Positions 39,499 through 49,105 of a DNA stretch of 64,000 bases are shown one piece after another. The position numbers and the translations under genes were made by a program. Source of the stretch: Bacillus sp. MYb209 (GTDB taxonomy: Bacteria; Bacillota; Bacilli; Bacillales; Bacillaceae_G). The notes beneath the pieces are model-generated. The model worked only from the letters and a program-made list of their open reading frames with translations, was not told the origin of the DNA and ran no database searches. The first letter of the stretch is position 1. Each line of letters starts with the position of its first letter. The DNA lies in contig NZ_PCNZ01000002.1 in the NCBI RefSeq assembly GCF_002975175.1, positions 106,230 to 170,229 on the forward strand. Direction: 5' to 3'.

Positions 39499-42141
39499 AT
39501 GAAACAACTAACAGGCGCACAAATTCGTCAAATGTTTTTAGACTTTTTCCAAGAAAAAGGACATGCAGTAGAACCAAGTGCATCACTAGTTCCTCATGAG
39601 GATCCATCTCTTCTATGGATTAATAGTGGTGTAGCGACATTAAAGAAATATTTTGATGGTCGTGTAATCCCACAAAATCCACGTATTACAAATGCACAAA
39701 AATCAATTCGTACAAACGATATTGAAAACGTTGGGAAAACGGCTCGTCACCATACATTCTTTGAAATGTTAGGGAACTTCTCAATCGGTGATTACTTCAA
39801 AGAAGAAGCAATTACTTGGGCTTGGGAATTTCTAACGAGCGACAAATGGATCGGATTCGATAAAGAATTACTGTCTGTTACAATTCATCCGGAAGATGAA
39901 GAAGCATTCGCAATTTGGAATGAGAAAATGGGTGTTCCAAAAGAACGCATCATCCGTTTAGAAGAAAACTTCTGGGATATCGGTGAAGGACCAAGTGGAC
40001 CGAATACAGAAATTTTCTATGACCGCGGTGAAGCTTACGGTAATGACTTTAGTGACCCAGAATTATATCCGGGCGGAGAAAACGAGCGTTACTTAGAAGT
40101 ATGGAACCTTGTATTCTCTCAATTTAACCATAATCCAGACGGTTCATATACGCCGCTTCCTAAGAAAAACATCGATACAGGGATGGGTCTAGAGCGTATG
40201 ACATCTATCGTTCAAGATGTACCTACGAACTTTGACACAGACCTATTCATGCCGATGATTGGCGTGACAGAATCAATTTCTGGTGAAAAGTATCGTAACG
40301 GTGACTTAGAAAAAGATATGGCATTTAAAGTAATTGCTGACCACATTCGTACAGTAACATTTGCGGTTGGTGATGGAGCACTTCCTTCTAACGAAGGCCG
40401 TGGTTATGTGTTACGTCGTTTATTACGCCGTGCTGTTCGTTATTCTAAGAAATTAAACATCAACCGTCCATTCATGTTTGAATTAGTACCGGTTGTTGGA
40501 GAAGTAATGAAAGACTTCTATCCAGAAGTACTTGAAAAGAAAGATTTCATCGCAAAAGTTGTGAAGAATGAAGAAGAGCGTTTCCATGAAACACTTCATG
40601 ATGGTGAATCAATTTTAGCTGAAGTAATTGCAAAAGCGAAAGAAGAAAAAACAACTGTTATTTCTGGCGTAGATGCGTTCCGTCTATACGACACGTACGG
40701 TTTCCCAATTGAATTAACAGAAGAATATGCGGAAGAAGCTGGTATGACAGTTGATCAAGCGGGCTTTGAGAATGAAATGGAGAAACAACGTGAGCGTGCA
40801 CGTGCTGCTCGTCAAGACGTTGATTCTATGCAAGTTCAAGGCGGTGTACTTGGTGAAGTTAAAGTAGCGAGCGAATTCGTTGGTTACGGTACAGTTGCAA
40901 CAGAAAGTAACGTTGTTGCACTTGTAAAAAATGGTGAGTACACAGATAGCTTACAAGCAGGTGAAGAAGGACAATTAATGCTTGATGTAACGCCATTCTA
41001 CGCTGAGAGCGGTGGGCAAATTGCAGACCGTGGTTATCTTCTTGCTGACGGCGTGAAAGTTGTTGTAAAAGACGTACAAAAAGCACCAAATGGTCAAAAC
41101 TTACACAAAGTTGTTGTTGAAGAAGGTACGTTAACGAAAGAAGCGGCTGTAAAAGCTCTTATCGATACGAAAAACCGTAGTAGTGTTGTGAAAAACCATA
41201 CAGCAACTCACTTACTGCACCAAGCATTAAAAGATGTACTTGGAACGCATGTTAACCAAGCGGGTTCTCTTGTAACATCTGAACGTTTACGTTTTGACTT
41301 CTCTCACTTCGGTCAAGTACAAGCTGACGAATTAGAAAAAATTGAGCGTATCGTAAACGAAAAAATTTGGGAAAGTATTGATGTTGCGATTTCTCAAAAA
41401 GCAATCGAAGAAGCGAAAGAAATGGGCGCAATGGCATTATTCGGTGAAAAATACGGTGATGTTGTACGCGTTGTACAAGTAGGCGATTACAGCTTAGAGC
41501 TTTGCGGTGGTTGTCACGTTGATAACACAGCTTCTATCGGTATTTTCAAAATCGTTGCTGAGTCTGGTATCGGTGCAGGAACTCGTCGTATTGAGGCGGT
41601 AACTGGTAAGTCTGCATACGAATTAATGAACGATCAAGTAGGTTTATTAAAAGAAGCAGCAGGAAAAATGAAAACAAATCCGAAAGATATTTTAACAAGA
41701 GTTGATGGTTTATTTGCTGAAGTAAAACAACTTCAAAAAGAAAACGAATCTCTTGCTGCGAAATTAAGCAATATCGAAGCTGGAAACTTAACTGATTCAG
41801 TAATGACAGTTGATGGCGTGAACGTATTAGCGGCGAAAGTAAATGTTGCAGATATGAACAACTTACGTACAATGATGGATGACCTTAAAAATAAATTAGA
41901 GTCTGCAGTTGTTGTATTAGCGTCTGTAAATGACGATAAGGTAAACATTTTAGCGGGCGTAACGAAAGATTTAATTAGTCAAGGTTACCATGCAGGTAAA
42001 CTTGTGAAAGAAGTAGCTTCTCGTTGTGGAGGCGGCGGTGGTGGCCGTCCTGACATGGCTCAAGCAGGTGGTAAAAACCCAGCGCAAGTAGAGGAAGCTT
42101 TAGCATTTGTACAAGAGTACGTTAAATCTGTTTCAAAATAA
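39499..42141 (+). CDS. alaS: Alanyl-tRNA synthetase
   Basis: An 880-residue AlaRS: N-terminal catalytic core with [20 protein letters not shown] and [11 protein letters not shown], an editing domain with the zinc motif [11 protein letters not shown] and LCGGCHVDN, and a C-Ala domain ending in the glycine-rich [18 protein letters not shown]. The RBS AAGGAGG precedes ATG 39499. It is regulated by the T-box leader. Confidence 0.98.
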   Translation: MKQLTGAQIRQMFLDFFQEKGHAVEPSASLVPHEDPSLLWINSGVATLKKYFDGRVIPQNPRITNAQKSIRTNDIENVGKTARHHTFFEMLGNFSIGDYFKEEAITWAWEFLTSDKWIGFDKELLSVTIHPEDEEAFAIWNEKMGVPKERIIRLEENFWDIGEGPSGPNTEIFYDRGEAYGNDFSDPELYPGGENERYLEVWNLVFSQFNHNPDGSYTPLPKKNIDTGMGLERMTSIVQDVPTNFDTDLFMPMIGVTESISGEKYRNGDLEKDMAFKVIADHIRTVTFAVGDGALPSNEGRGYVLRRLLRRAVRYSKKLNINRPFMFELVPVVGEVMKDFYPEVLEKKDFIAKVVKNEEERFHETLHDGESILAEVIAKAKEEKTTVISGVDAFRLYDTYGFPIELTEEYAEEAGMTVDQAGFENEMEKQRERARAARQDVDSMQVQGGVLGEVKVASEFVGYGTVATESNVVALVKNGEYTDSLQAGEEGQLMLDVTPFYAESGGQIADRGYLLADGVKVVVKDVQKAPNGQNLHKVVVEEGTLTKEAAVKALIDTKNRSSVVKNHTATHLLHQALKDVLGTHVNQAGSLVTSERLRFDFSHFGQVQADELEKIERIVNEKIWESIDVAISQKAIEEAKEMGAMALFGEKYGDVVRVVQVGDYSLELCGGCHVDNTASIGIFKIVAESGIGAGTRRIEAVTGKSAYELMNDQVGLLKEAAGKMKTNPKDILTRVDGLFAEVKQLQKENESLAAKLSNIEAGNLTDSVMTVDGVNVLAAKVNVADMNNLRTMMDDLKNKLESAVVVLASVNDDKVNILAGVTKDLISQGYHAGKLVKEVASRCGGGGGGRPDMAQAGGKNPAQVEEALAFVQEYVKSVSK

Positions 42142-42219
42142 AGAGATAGTAGTGTACAATGGTAGGGAGAGGAGAAGTTCTTCTCCTTATACTTACTACT
42201 TACAAGTGAGGTGCTTGAA

Positions 42220-42486
42220 ATGGACGGTTTTGATAAGACAATGAAGTTTAGCATTCAAGATGAAAAACAGAGTGTCCATGTAAATGATGTACTTTTAACT
42301 GTGTATGATGCACTTCAAGAAAAAGGCTATAATCCGATTAACCAAATTGTCGGTTATTTATTAAGTGGAGACCCAGCATACATACCTCGCCATAAAGATG
42401 CACGAAGCGTCATTCGTAAGCTTGAACGTGATGAGTTAATCGAAGAGCTTGTGAAGTCTTACTTGAAACATCATCGTGAGGAGTAG
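42220..42486 (+). CDS. yrzL: IreB-family regulatory phosphoprotein (YrzL, UPF0297)
   Basis: An 88-residue small protein ([40 protein letters not shown]). Its Enterococcus homologue IreB is phosphorylated by the PASTA kinase IreK and tunes cephalosporin resistance. It forms the conserved trio yrzL-ruvX-yrzB after alaS. The start is ATG 42220; GTG 42211 overlaps the RBS GTGAGGTG. Confidence 0.93.
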   Translation: MDGFDKTMKFSIQDEKQSVHVNDVLLTVYDALQEKGYNPINQIVGYLLSGDPAYIPRHKDARSVIRKLERDELIEELVKSYLKHHREE

Positions 42487-42489
42487 TTT

Positions 42490-42903
42490 ATGCGGATATT
42501 AGGTTTAGATGTTGGTACAAAAACAGTCGGTGCTGCAATGAGCGATGAAATGGGCTGGACAGCACAAGGGCTGGAAACAATCAGGATTAACGAAGAACGA
42601 GGCCACTTTGGTTTTGACCGTATTTCTGAGTTAGTAAAACAGTACAATGTGGACAAAATAGTAGTAGGTTTACCTAAAAATATGAATGGTACAATTGGCC
42701 CGCGTGGTGAAGCGTGCCAGCAATTTGCAGAAAACCTGCGAAATCTGTTACAATTAGAAGTTGTAATGTGGGACGAGCGTTTGTCGACAATGGCGGCGGA
42801 ACGTCTGCTCATTTCAGCTGATGTAAGCCGTAAGAAGCGAAAGCAGGTAATCGATAAGATGGCTGCAGTCGTGATCTTACAAGGATTTTTAGATAGTAAA
42901 TAA
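42490..42903 (+). CDS. ruvX: Putative Holliday junction resolvase / pre-16S rRNA nuclease YqgF (RuvX)
   Basis: A 137-residue RNase H-fold nuclease: [20 protein letters not shown] with the first catalytic Asp, [17 protein letters not shown], and [14 protein letters not shown], then a C-terminal Asp region [18 protein letters not shown]. In bacteria the family trims pre-16S rRNA and may resolve junctions. It lies three bases after yrzL. Confidence 0.94.
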   Translation: MRILGLDVGTKTVGAAMSDEMGWTAQGLETIRINEERGHFGFDRISELVKQYNVDKIVVGLPKNMNGTIGPRGEACQQFAENLRNLLQLEVVMWDERLSTMAAERLLISADVSRKKRKQVIDKMAAVVILQGFLDSK

Positions 42904-42915
42904 GAGGTGACCAAA

Positions 42916-43194
42916 ATGGAAGAAAATCAAATTACAATTGTAGACGAAAAAGGAAACGAACATTTATGTGAAATTATTTTCACTTTTGATGCTGAAAAAT
43001 TCGGCAAAAAATCTTACGTAGTCTTCTCTCCAATCGGTGAAGTAGACGAAGATGGAGACCAAATCTTCGATGCAATGGCATACGAGCAAAGTGAAGAAGA
43101 GGGCGGAACATTACTTTCAATTGAATCTGAAGAAGAGTGGGAAATGGTACAAGAAATGTTTAACACTCTTGCTGATGAGCAAGAAGAAGAATAG
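42916..43194 (+). CDS. yrzB: DUF1292 protein YrzB
   Basis: A 92-residue very acidic protein (ITIVDEKGNEHLCEIIFTFD, SEEEWEMVQEMFNTLADEQE) of the DUF1292 family. The function is unknown; it nearly always follows ruvX in Firmicutes. ATG 42916 with TAAGAGGTGA upstream is chosen over GTG 42907. Confidence 0.9.
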   Translation: MEENQITIVDEKGNEHLCEIIFTFDAEKFGKKSYVVFSPIGEVDEDGDQIFDAMAYEQSEEEGGTLLSIESEEEWEMVQEMFNTLADEQEEE

Positions 43195-43202
43195 TAATGG
43201 AT

Positions 43203-43237
43203 AAAAAGGCGAACTGTGTACACAGTTCGCCTTTTTT
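43203..43237 (+). terminator. Terminator after yrzB
   Basis: AAAAAGGCGAACTGTG and CACAGTTCGCCTTTTTT, almost no loop (TA). Confidence 0.9.
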
Positions 43238-43435
43238 GTATTCATATGCAAAATGACAGATTTTTTGTCGAAACTACTTAATTGTTTATAGTATAATAAG
43301 ACGGGTTGTATGAAAAAAGGCTTTAAATGAGTAGCTGTCACCAATTATTTAGAAATGATTGGTTTTGCTTTATGTTTGTAGGGCATTGTATAGAGGAAGT
43401 GTATATGGTCTACAATTGAATAAGGAGGAAGAATT

Positions 43436-44506
43436 TTGGTAGAGAATCAAGTGAAGAAGAAGCGTAGACGCATTTTTTTAATTTCGATTATCGCACTGCT
43501 TTTAGTTTGTGGATCAGTCTATGCGTATATTTCATCTGCATTAGGGCCAGTTGATAGTGGAAATAAAAAAGAGATTGAGGTAGAGATTCCAAAGGGGTCA
43601 TCTACAAGTAAAATCGGTGAGATTTTAGAAGAAAAAGGTGCTGTGAAAAGCGGTACAGTTTTTAGTTTTTATACGAAATTTAAGTCAAAAAGCTTACAAG
43701 CAGGTACATATTTATTAAATCCTTCGATGAGTGCTAACGATGTCATTGAACAAATGTCATCTGGCAACGTACATCTTCCGGCTCTTTATAAAGTGACGAT
43801 TAAAGAAGGGGCGCAAGTAACTGAAATTGCTGAAGTGATTGCGGCAGAATTAAAGTGGAATAAAGATGATGTTGTGCGTCAATTAAACGATAAAGCATTT
43901 ATTCAAAAAATGCAGCAAAAGTATCCGAAGCTATTAACGGATAAAATTTTTGATAGCAACATTAAATATCCACTAGAAGGATACTTATATCCAGCAACGT
44001 ATTCTTTCTATAAAAAGGATACAAAATTAGAAGAAATTGTAATCCCGATGCTTGAGAAAACAAATGCAATTATTGTTCAAAATGAGGCGAAAATGAAAGC
44101 GAAGAACTGGGATGTTCATCAACTTCTCACGTTGTCTTCACTTATTGAAGAAGAGGCCACTGGCTTTACTGATCGCCAGAAAATTTCTAGTGTTTTCTAT
44201 AATCGTTTAGCGAAAGGTATGCCGCTTCAAACGGATCCGACGGTATTATACGCGCTTGGAAAACATAAACAACGTGTATTATACGAAGACTTGAAAGTAA
44301 ACTCACCGTACAATACGTATGTTGTGAAAGGGTTGCCGGTTGGACCAATTGCAAACTCTGGTAAACATTCAGTGGAAGCAGCGTTAGATCCTGCGCAAAC
44401 AGATTATTATTATTTCTTAGCTGCACCAAGTGGTGAAGTGTATTATGCGAAAACATTAGAAGAACATAATGCATTAAAGCAAAAATACATTACGAAAAAA
44501 CAGTGA
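43436..44506 (+). CDS. mltG: Endolytic peptidoglycan transglycosylase MltG (YrrL)
   Basis: A 356-residue YceG/MltG protein: a basic cytosolic N-terminus (KKKRRR), one transmembrane helix (about residues 12-32), a LysM-like subdomain (IEVEIPKGSSTSKIGEILEE), and the catalytic domain with SSLIEEEATGFTDRQKISSV (catalytic Glu) and GMPLQTDPTVLYALG. It cleaves nascent glycan strands and sets their length. The start is TTG 43436 behind AAGGAGGAAG. Confidence 0.93.
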   Translation: MVENQVKKKRRRIFLISIIALLLVCGSVYAYISSALGPVDSGNKKEIEVEIPKGSSTSKIGEILEEKGAVKSGTVFSFYTKFKSKSLQAGTYLLNPSMSANDVIEQMSSGNVHLPALYKVTIKEGAQVTEIAEVIAAELKWNKDDVVRQLNDKAFIQKMQQKYPKLLTDKIFDSNIKYPLEGYLYPATYSFYKKDTKLEEIVIPMLEKTNAIIVQNEAKMKAKNWDVHQLLTLSSLIEEEATGFTDRQKISSVFYNRLAKGMPLQTDPTVLYALGKHKQRVLYEDLKVNSPYNTYVVKGLPVGPIANSGKHSVEAALDPAQTDYYYFLAAPSGEVYYAKTLEEHNALKQKYITKKQ

Positions 44507-44510
44507 AATG

Positions 44511-44549
44511 GGGAGGGATAGCGAAAAAGGTCGCACATCCCTCTTTTTT
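44511..44549 (+). terminator. Terminator after mltG
   Basis: GAGGGAT...ATCCCTCTTTTTT, with an inner GCGA/TCGC pair. Confidence 0.8.
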
Positions 44550-44611
44550 GTGGTAAAATATATCGGGTTAAAAACTGGCAGAAGAATCGTTTTTAATATC
44601 AAAACGGGACG

Positions 44612-44646
44612 TACAAGCTAAGGGTGAAACTGGCTTGTATTTTTAT
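44612..44646 (+). terminator. Second terminator-like hairpin upstream of trmR
   Basis: TACAAGC and GCTTGTATTTTT enclose a 14-base loop, 76 bases before trmR and after the mltG terminator. It may be an attenuator of the trmR operon. Confidence 0.45.
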
Positions 44647-44721
44647 TGCATTCTATGTGTGAAAAGACAAAGGTTGACGCGTCATAGAGGCACTTCTCCA
44701 TGTAAATAAGGAGGACCAATT

Positions 44722-45363
44722 ATGGAGGATGCAGTTAACGAGTACTTATTATCATTTATTGATCCAAAAGATAAATTAATTCTTGAAATGGAAGAGTATG
44801 CAACTGAAAACTATGTGCCGATTATGGATCGACTTGGAATGGAATTTATGCTGCAATTTTTACGTTTAATTGGACCGGAAAGTATTTTAGAACTTGGAAC
44901 AGCAATCGGTTATTCTAGTATTCGTATGATGCAAGCTATTCCGAACTCTCGTATTGTGACAGTAGAGCGCAATCGTGAACGATATGAAAAGGCACTTGAA
45001 TATATAGAATGTTCCTCGGTAACAGACCGTATTTCTGTTATTTACGGTGATGCTTTAGAAACGGGCGAACAAGTGAAAGAACATGGAACATTTGATGTTA
45101 TTTTTATTGATGCAGCGAAAGGGCAGTATCGTCGCTTTTTTGACTTATACGAACCGTTATTAAATCCTGGTGGGGTTATTATTTCAGATAACGTTATGTA
45201 CCATGGTCTTGTGACGACAAAAGAGAAAATTGAAAATAGACGTACGCGTGGTTTGATTCGTCGTATTAAGACGTACAATGAATGGCTTATGAACCATGAA
45301 GGATATGATACAACGATTTTCCCAATTGGCGATGGAGTGGCTGTAAGTAAAAAGAGAGGGTGA
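44722..45363 (+). CDS. trmR: tRNA 5-hydroxyuridine methyltransferase TrmR (YrrM)
   Basis: A 213-residue class I SAM O-methyltransferase: SAM motif ILELGTAIGYSSIRMM, DVIFIDAAKGQYRRFFDLYE (metal/acceptor Asp), GGVIISDNVMYHG. B. subtilis TrmR methylates ho5U34 to mo5U34. The next two genes are the U32 peptidase-like TrhP1 and TrhP2, which make ho5U34, so the operon encodes the whole modification. The RBS AAGGAGG precedes ATG 44722. Confidence 0.92.
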   Translation: MEDAVNEYLLSFIDPKDKLILEMEEYATENYVPIMDRLGMEFMLQFLRLIGPESILELGTAIGYSSIRMMQAIPNSRIVTVERNRERYEKALEYIECSSVTDRISVIYGDALETGEQVKEHGTFDVIFIDAAKGQYRRFFDLYEPLLNPGGVIISDNVMYHGLVTTKEKIENRRTRGLIRRIKTYNEWLMNHEGYDTTIFPIGDGVAVSKKRG

Positions 45364-45370
45364 CAAAAGT

Positions 45371-46300
45371 ATGAAGAAACCTGAATTGTTAGTAACGCCT
45401 AGAGCGGTGGCGGATATTGAATCTCTTGTGAAAGCAGGGGCAGATGCAGTAATGGTTGGTGAACAAAAGTTTGGTTTACGTTTGGCAGGAGAGTTTTCAC
45501 GTGAAGATGTGAAACGAGCTGTAAACATTGCACATGAAAATGGTGTGAAAGTATACGTTGCAATGAATGCGATGTTCCACAATGATAAAGTGGAAGAATT
45601 AACGGACTACGTTGCCTTTTTAAATGAGGTAAATGTAGATGCGATTGTTTTCGGAGATCCAGCGGTATTAATGGCTGTTCGTGAAGTTGCACCAAATATG
45701 CAACTGCACTGGAATACAGAAACGACAGCAACAAACTGGTTTACTTGTAACTATTGGGGGCAAAGAGGAGCGAAACGCGCTGTATTAGCTCGTGAGCTTA
45801 GCTTAGATGAAATTGCTGAATTAAAAGAAAATGCTGAAGTGGAACTTGAAGTACAAGTTCACGGTATGACTTGTATGTTCCAATCGAAGCGTTCACTAGT
45901 AGGAAACTACTTTGAGTATCAAGGGCGTAATCTCGACATCGAAAAGAAAAAGTATGAAGAGAATATGTTCTTATACGACCCAGAACGTAATAACAAATAT
46001 CCAATTTATGAAGATGAAAATGGTACTCACATTATGAGTCCGAATGATATTTGTTTCATCGATGAGTTAGAGGAACTAATCGATGCTGAAGTCGATAGCT
46101 TAAAAATTGATGGTGTCCTAAAAAGTTCTGAATACATTATTGAGGTAACGAAGAAATATCGTAAGGCGATTGATTTATGTGTAGAAGATCGTGATGCGTA
46201 TTATGACGTGAAAGATGATTTATTTAAAGAGATAGAAGAAATACAACCGGTAAATCGTCCGTTAGATACAGGATTCTTCTTTAAAGAAACGGTTTACTAA
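45371..46300 (+). CDS. trhP1: U32 peptidase-family tRNA hydroxylation protein TrhP1 (YrrN)
   Basis: A 309-residue peptidase-U32-fold protein (KPELLVTPRAVADIESLVKA, VQVHGMTCMFQSKRSLVGNY, CFIDELEELIDAEVDSLKID). It needs YrrO/TrhP2 for prephenate-dependent hydroxylation of U34 in tRNA. It starts eight bases after trmR. Confidence 0.9.
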   Translation: MKKPELLVTPRAVADIESLVKAGADAVMVGEQKFGLRLAGEFSREDVKRAVNIAHENGVKVYVAMNAMFHNDKVEELTDYVAFLNEVNVDAIVFGDPAVLMAVREVAPNMQLHWNTETTATNWFTCNYWGQRGAKRAVLARELSLDEIAELKENAEVELEVQVHGMTCMFQSKRSLVGNYFEYQGRNLDIEKKKYEENMFLYDPERNNKYPIYEDENGTHIMSPNDICFIDELEELIDAEVDSLKIDGVLKSSEYIIEVTKKYRKAIDLCVEDRDAYYDVKDDLFKEIEEIQPVNRPLDTGFFFKETVY

Positions 46301-46318
46301 ACGAGGAGGGTGTAGGAA

Positions 46319-47599
46319 ATGACTGTACAAGAAATTTCACGAGTGATCGATGGCAAACGCGTTATTGTGAAAAAACCTGAACTGTTAATCCCTGCGGGTA
46401 ACTTAGAAAAATTAAAAGTAGCTATCCATTATGGGGCAGATGCTGTATATTTAGGTGGACAAGAATTTGGTCTTCGTTCTAATGCAGGTAACTTTACGCT
46501 GGAAGACATGGCAGAAGGCGTTGAATTTGCAAAGAAATATGGAGCAAAAATATACGTAACAACAAATATTTTTGCGCATAATGAAAATATGGATGGGCTA
46601 GAGGAATATTTAAAAGGGATTGAAAAAGCCGGCGTAACGGGAATTATCGTTGCCGATCCGCTTATTATTGAGACATGTAAACGTGTAGCGCCTTCTGTTG
46701 AGGTGCATTTAAGTACACAACAATCACTATCCAACTGGAAAGCAGCACAGTATTGGAAAGAAGAAGGTTTACATCGTCTTGTATTAGCTCGTGAAGCAAG
46801 CTATGAAGAAATGAAAGAAATTAAAGAAAAAGTTGATATTGAAATTGAAGCATTCGTCCATGGTGCAATGTGTATCGCCTATTCAGGGAGATGTACATTA
46901 AGTAACCATATGACAGCGCGTGACTCTAACCGTGGTGGTTGTTGTCAATCTTGCCGCTGGGATTATGATTTAGTTCAAACGGTATCACAACATAAAGATG
47001 CAAAAGAGCTTCCTCTATTCCAAGAAGAAGATGCTCACTTTGCGATGAGCCCAAAAGATTTAAATTTAATCTTATCAATTCCGAAAATGATTGAAATTGG
47101 AATTGACAGCTTAAAAGTTGAAGGACGTATGAAATCTATCCATTACGTAGCGACTGTAGCAACTGTATATCGTAAAGTAATTGATGCGTATTGTGCGGAT
47201 CCGGATAACTTTGAGTTTAAACAAGAATGGTTAGATGAGCTTGATAAATGTGCAAATCGTGATACAGCTCCTGCATTCTTTGAAGGGGTTCCAGGACATC
47301 AAGAGCAAATGTTTGGAAATCATAGTAAGAAAACAACGTATGATTTTGCTGGTTTAGTGTTAGATTATAATGAAGAAACGGGCATCGTAACGCTTGAGCA
47401 ACGTAATCACTTCAAACCGGGACATGAAGTGGAGTTCTTTGGACCAGAAATAGAAAACTTTACGCAGACGGTGGAGAAAATTTGGGATGAGGATGGAAAC
47501 GAATTAGATGCAGCGAGACATCCGTTGCAAATCGTGAAATTCAAAGTGGATCAACCAGTGTATGTGAATAATATGATGCGCAAAAACATACTTCAATAA
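46319..47599 (+). CDS. trhP2: U32 peptidase-family tRNA hydroxylation protein TrhP2 (YrrO)
   Basis: A 426-residue U32 protein with the family signature [20 protein letters not shown] followed by the cysteine-rich [13 protein letters not shown], which can hold an Fe-S cluster, and a C-terminal beta domain ([20 protein letters not shown]). It is a paralogue of the preceding gene. The RBS GAGGAGGG lies upstream of ATG 46319. Confidence 0.92.
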   Translation: MTVQEISRVIDGKRVIVKKPELLIPAGNLEKLKVAIHYGADAVYLGGQEFGLRSNAGNFTLEDMAEGVEFAKKYGAKIYVTTNIFAHNENMDGLEEYLKGIEKAGVTGIIVADPLIIETCKRVAPSVEVHLSTQQSLSNWKAAQYWKEEGLHRLVLAREASYEEMKEIKEKVDIEIEAFVHGAMCIAYSGRCTLSNHMTARDSNRGGCCQSCRWDYDLVQTVSQHKDAKELPLFQEEDAHFAMSPKDLNLILSIPKMIEIGIDSLKVEGRMKSIHYVATVATVYRKVIDAYCADPDNFEFKQEWLDELDKCANRDTAPAFFEGVPGHQEQMFGNHSKKTTYDFAGLVLDYNEETGIVTLEQRNHFKPGHEVEFFGPEIENFTQTVEKIWDEDGNELDAARHPLQIVKFKVDQPVYVNNMMRKNILQ

Positions 47600-47616
47600 G
47601 AAAGAGTGGTAGTCGA

Positions 47617-48255
47617 ATGGGGACGAATAAGCCTGTTGTAATTGGAATCGCTGGTGGTTCAGGATCAGGAAAAACAAGTGTAACGAAAGCGATTTTTGAC
47701 CATTTTAAAGGTCATTCCATTTTAATCTTGGAGCAAGATTATTATTACAAAGATCAAAGCCATTTACCAATGGAAGAACGTTTAAAAACGAATTATGATC
47801 ATCCGTTAGCGTTTGATAATGATTTGTTAATTGACCATTTGCAGCAGTTGCTTGCATATGAGCAAGTGGAAAAGCCTATATATGACTATACATTGCATAC
47901 GCGTTCAGAAAAAATTATTCCAGTTGAGCCGAAAGATGTAATTATTTTAGAAGGAATTCTTATTTTAGAAGACCCACGTCTTTGTGAGCTAATGGATATT
48001 AAGTTATTCGTTGATACAGATGCAGACCTTCGTATTTTACGCCGCATGCAGCGCGATATTGAAGAGCGCGGTCGTACAATGGATTCAGTTATTGACCAAT
48101 ACGTAAACGTTGTACGACCAATGCATAATCAATTTATTGAGCCTTCTAAGAAATTCGCGGATATTATTATCCCTGAAGGTGGACAAAATCATGTTGCAAT
48201 TGATATTATGGTTACAAAAATTGCAACAATTCTTGAACAAAAAGTAAATTTGTAA
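47617..48255 (+). CDS. udk: Uridine kinase
   Basis: A 212-residue P-loop kinase of pyrimidine salvage (uridine/cytidine to UMP/CMP): Walker A GGSGSGKT at residues 13-20, [26 protein letters not shown], and [20 protein letters not shown]. It is the last gene of the trmR operon, 17 bases after trhP2. Confidence 0.96.
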   Translation: MGTNKPVVIGIAGGSGSGKTSVTKAIFDHFKGHSILILEQDYYYKDQSHLPMEERLKTNYDHPLAFDNDLLIDHLQQLLAYEQVEKPIYDYTLHTRSEKIIPVEPKDVIILEGILILEDPRLCELMDIKLFVDTDADLRILRRMQRDIEERGRTMDSVIDQYVNVVRPMHNQFIEPSKKFADIIIPEGGQNHVAIDIMVTKIATILEQKVNL

Positions 48256-48274
48256 TAGCATAGTAAAAGATATA

Positions 48275-48305
48275 CGATAGGAAGGGATTTTTTCCCTTCT
48301 TATCG
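48275..48305. terminator. Hairpin after udk
   Basis: CGATAGGAAGGGA and TCCCTTCTTATCG, with Ts in the loop rather than after the stem. Its function as a terminator is uncertain. Confidence 0.5.
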
Positions 48306-48324
48306 AATACAATGAAACATGAAA

Positions 48325-48348
48325 CCTCACCTACCAATAGGTGAGGGC
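48325..48348. other. Perfect hairpin of unknown role in the greA upstream region
   Basis: CCTCACCTA, CCAA loop, TAGGTGAGG. No T-run follows. It lies between the udk hairpin and the greA attenuator-like structure. Confidence 0.5.
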
Positions 48349-48417
48349 ATATTTATATCAACTTTCCATACATACCTTCTTTATATAAGGAAGAATTGGA
48401 GAATAAGGGGTTGTATG

Positions 48418-48502
48418 TGACAACTCCACTAGTGCACGTGTGCTAGAAACCTCCGCTATATATAAGCGGAGGAGTTTTCATATGGAACTCCTCTTTTTTT
48501 TC
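48418..48502 (+). promoter_or_regulatory. Attenuator-like leader upstream of greA
   Basis: Competing hairpins can be drawn. CCTCCGC (48450-48456) pairs with GCGGAGG (48466-48472). GAGGAGTT (48469-48476) pairs with AACTCCTC (48486-48493) followed by T8, a terminator. The two share 48469-48472 and exclude each other. AACTCC at 48422-48427 can also pair with GGAGTT. The arrangement is that of a conditional terminator about 30 bases before greA. Confidence 0.55.
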
Positions 48503-48533
48503 GGAGGATTGGTATATAAAAGGAGTGGAAAAC

Positions 48534-49010
48534 ATGGCAACAGAAAAAACATACCCTATGACGCAAGAGGGTAAGCAAAAACTAGAGAACGAAGTTGAAC
48601 AATTAAAAACAGTAAGACGTAAAGAAGTTGTAGAGCGTATTAAGATCGCACGTAGCTTCGGAGATCTTTCTGAGAACTCTGAGTATGATGCAGCGAAAGA
48701 TGAGCAAGCATTCGTAGAAGGACGTATTACACAACTTGAAAATATGATCCGTAATGCGGTTATCATTGAAGACAATGGTGAAGAGTCTACAGTTGTAACA
48801 TTAGGTAAAACAGTAACATTTAAAGAGTTACCAGGTGGAGACGAAGAAGCGTACATAATCGTAGGTAGCGCAGAAGCTGATCCATTTGAAGGAAGAATTT
48901 CTAACGATTCTCCAATCGCAAAAAGCTTATTAGGTAAGCAAATTGGTGAGAAGGTAGCAATCCAAACACCAGGTGGAGAAATGCAAGTAGAGATTATCTC
49001 CGTAAAATAA
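48534..49010 (+). CDS. greA: Transcription elongation factor GreA
   Basis: A 158-residue GreA: an N-terminal coiled coil reaching the RNA polymerase secondary channel, with the acidic tip [18 protein letters not shown], and a C-terminal domain ([19 protein letters not shown]). It stimulates transcript cleavage in backtracked polymerase. The start is ATG 48534 behind AAAGGAG; GTG 48525 overlaps the RBS. Confidence 0.96.
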   Translation: MATEKTYPMTQEGKQKLENEVEQLKTVRRKEVVERIKIARSFGDLSENSEYDAAKDEQAFVEGRITQLENMIRNAVIIEDNGEESTVVTLGKTVTFKELPGGDEEAYIIVGSAEADPFEGRISNDSPIAKSLLGKQIGEKVAIQTPGGEMQVEIISVK

Positions 49011-49016
49011 CGTAAA

Positions 49017-49050
49017 AATCACTCGTGTAAAAACGAGTGATTTTTTATTT
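49017..49050 (+). terminator. Terminator after greA
   Basis: AATCACTCG and CGAGTGATTTTTTATTT. Confidence 0.88.
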
Positions 49051-49063
49051 GTATAAAAGGTGA

Positions 49064-49105
49064 AACACCTCGTCTAAACTACAATAGACGAGGTGTTTTT
49101 TTATG
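49064..49105 (+). promoter_or_regulatory. Terminator-shaped hairpin that buries the pbpI ribosome-binding site
   Basis: AACACCTCGTCTA (49064-49076) pairs perfectly with TAGACGAGGTGTT (49085-49097). The T-run continues to 49102, and ATG follows at once (49103). The only RBS, GAGGTG (49090-49095), is in the 3' arm of the stem. A possible -10 TATAAA lies at 49052-49057. Confidence 0.7.
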
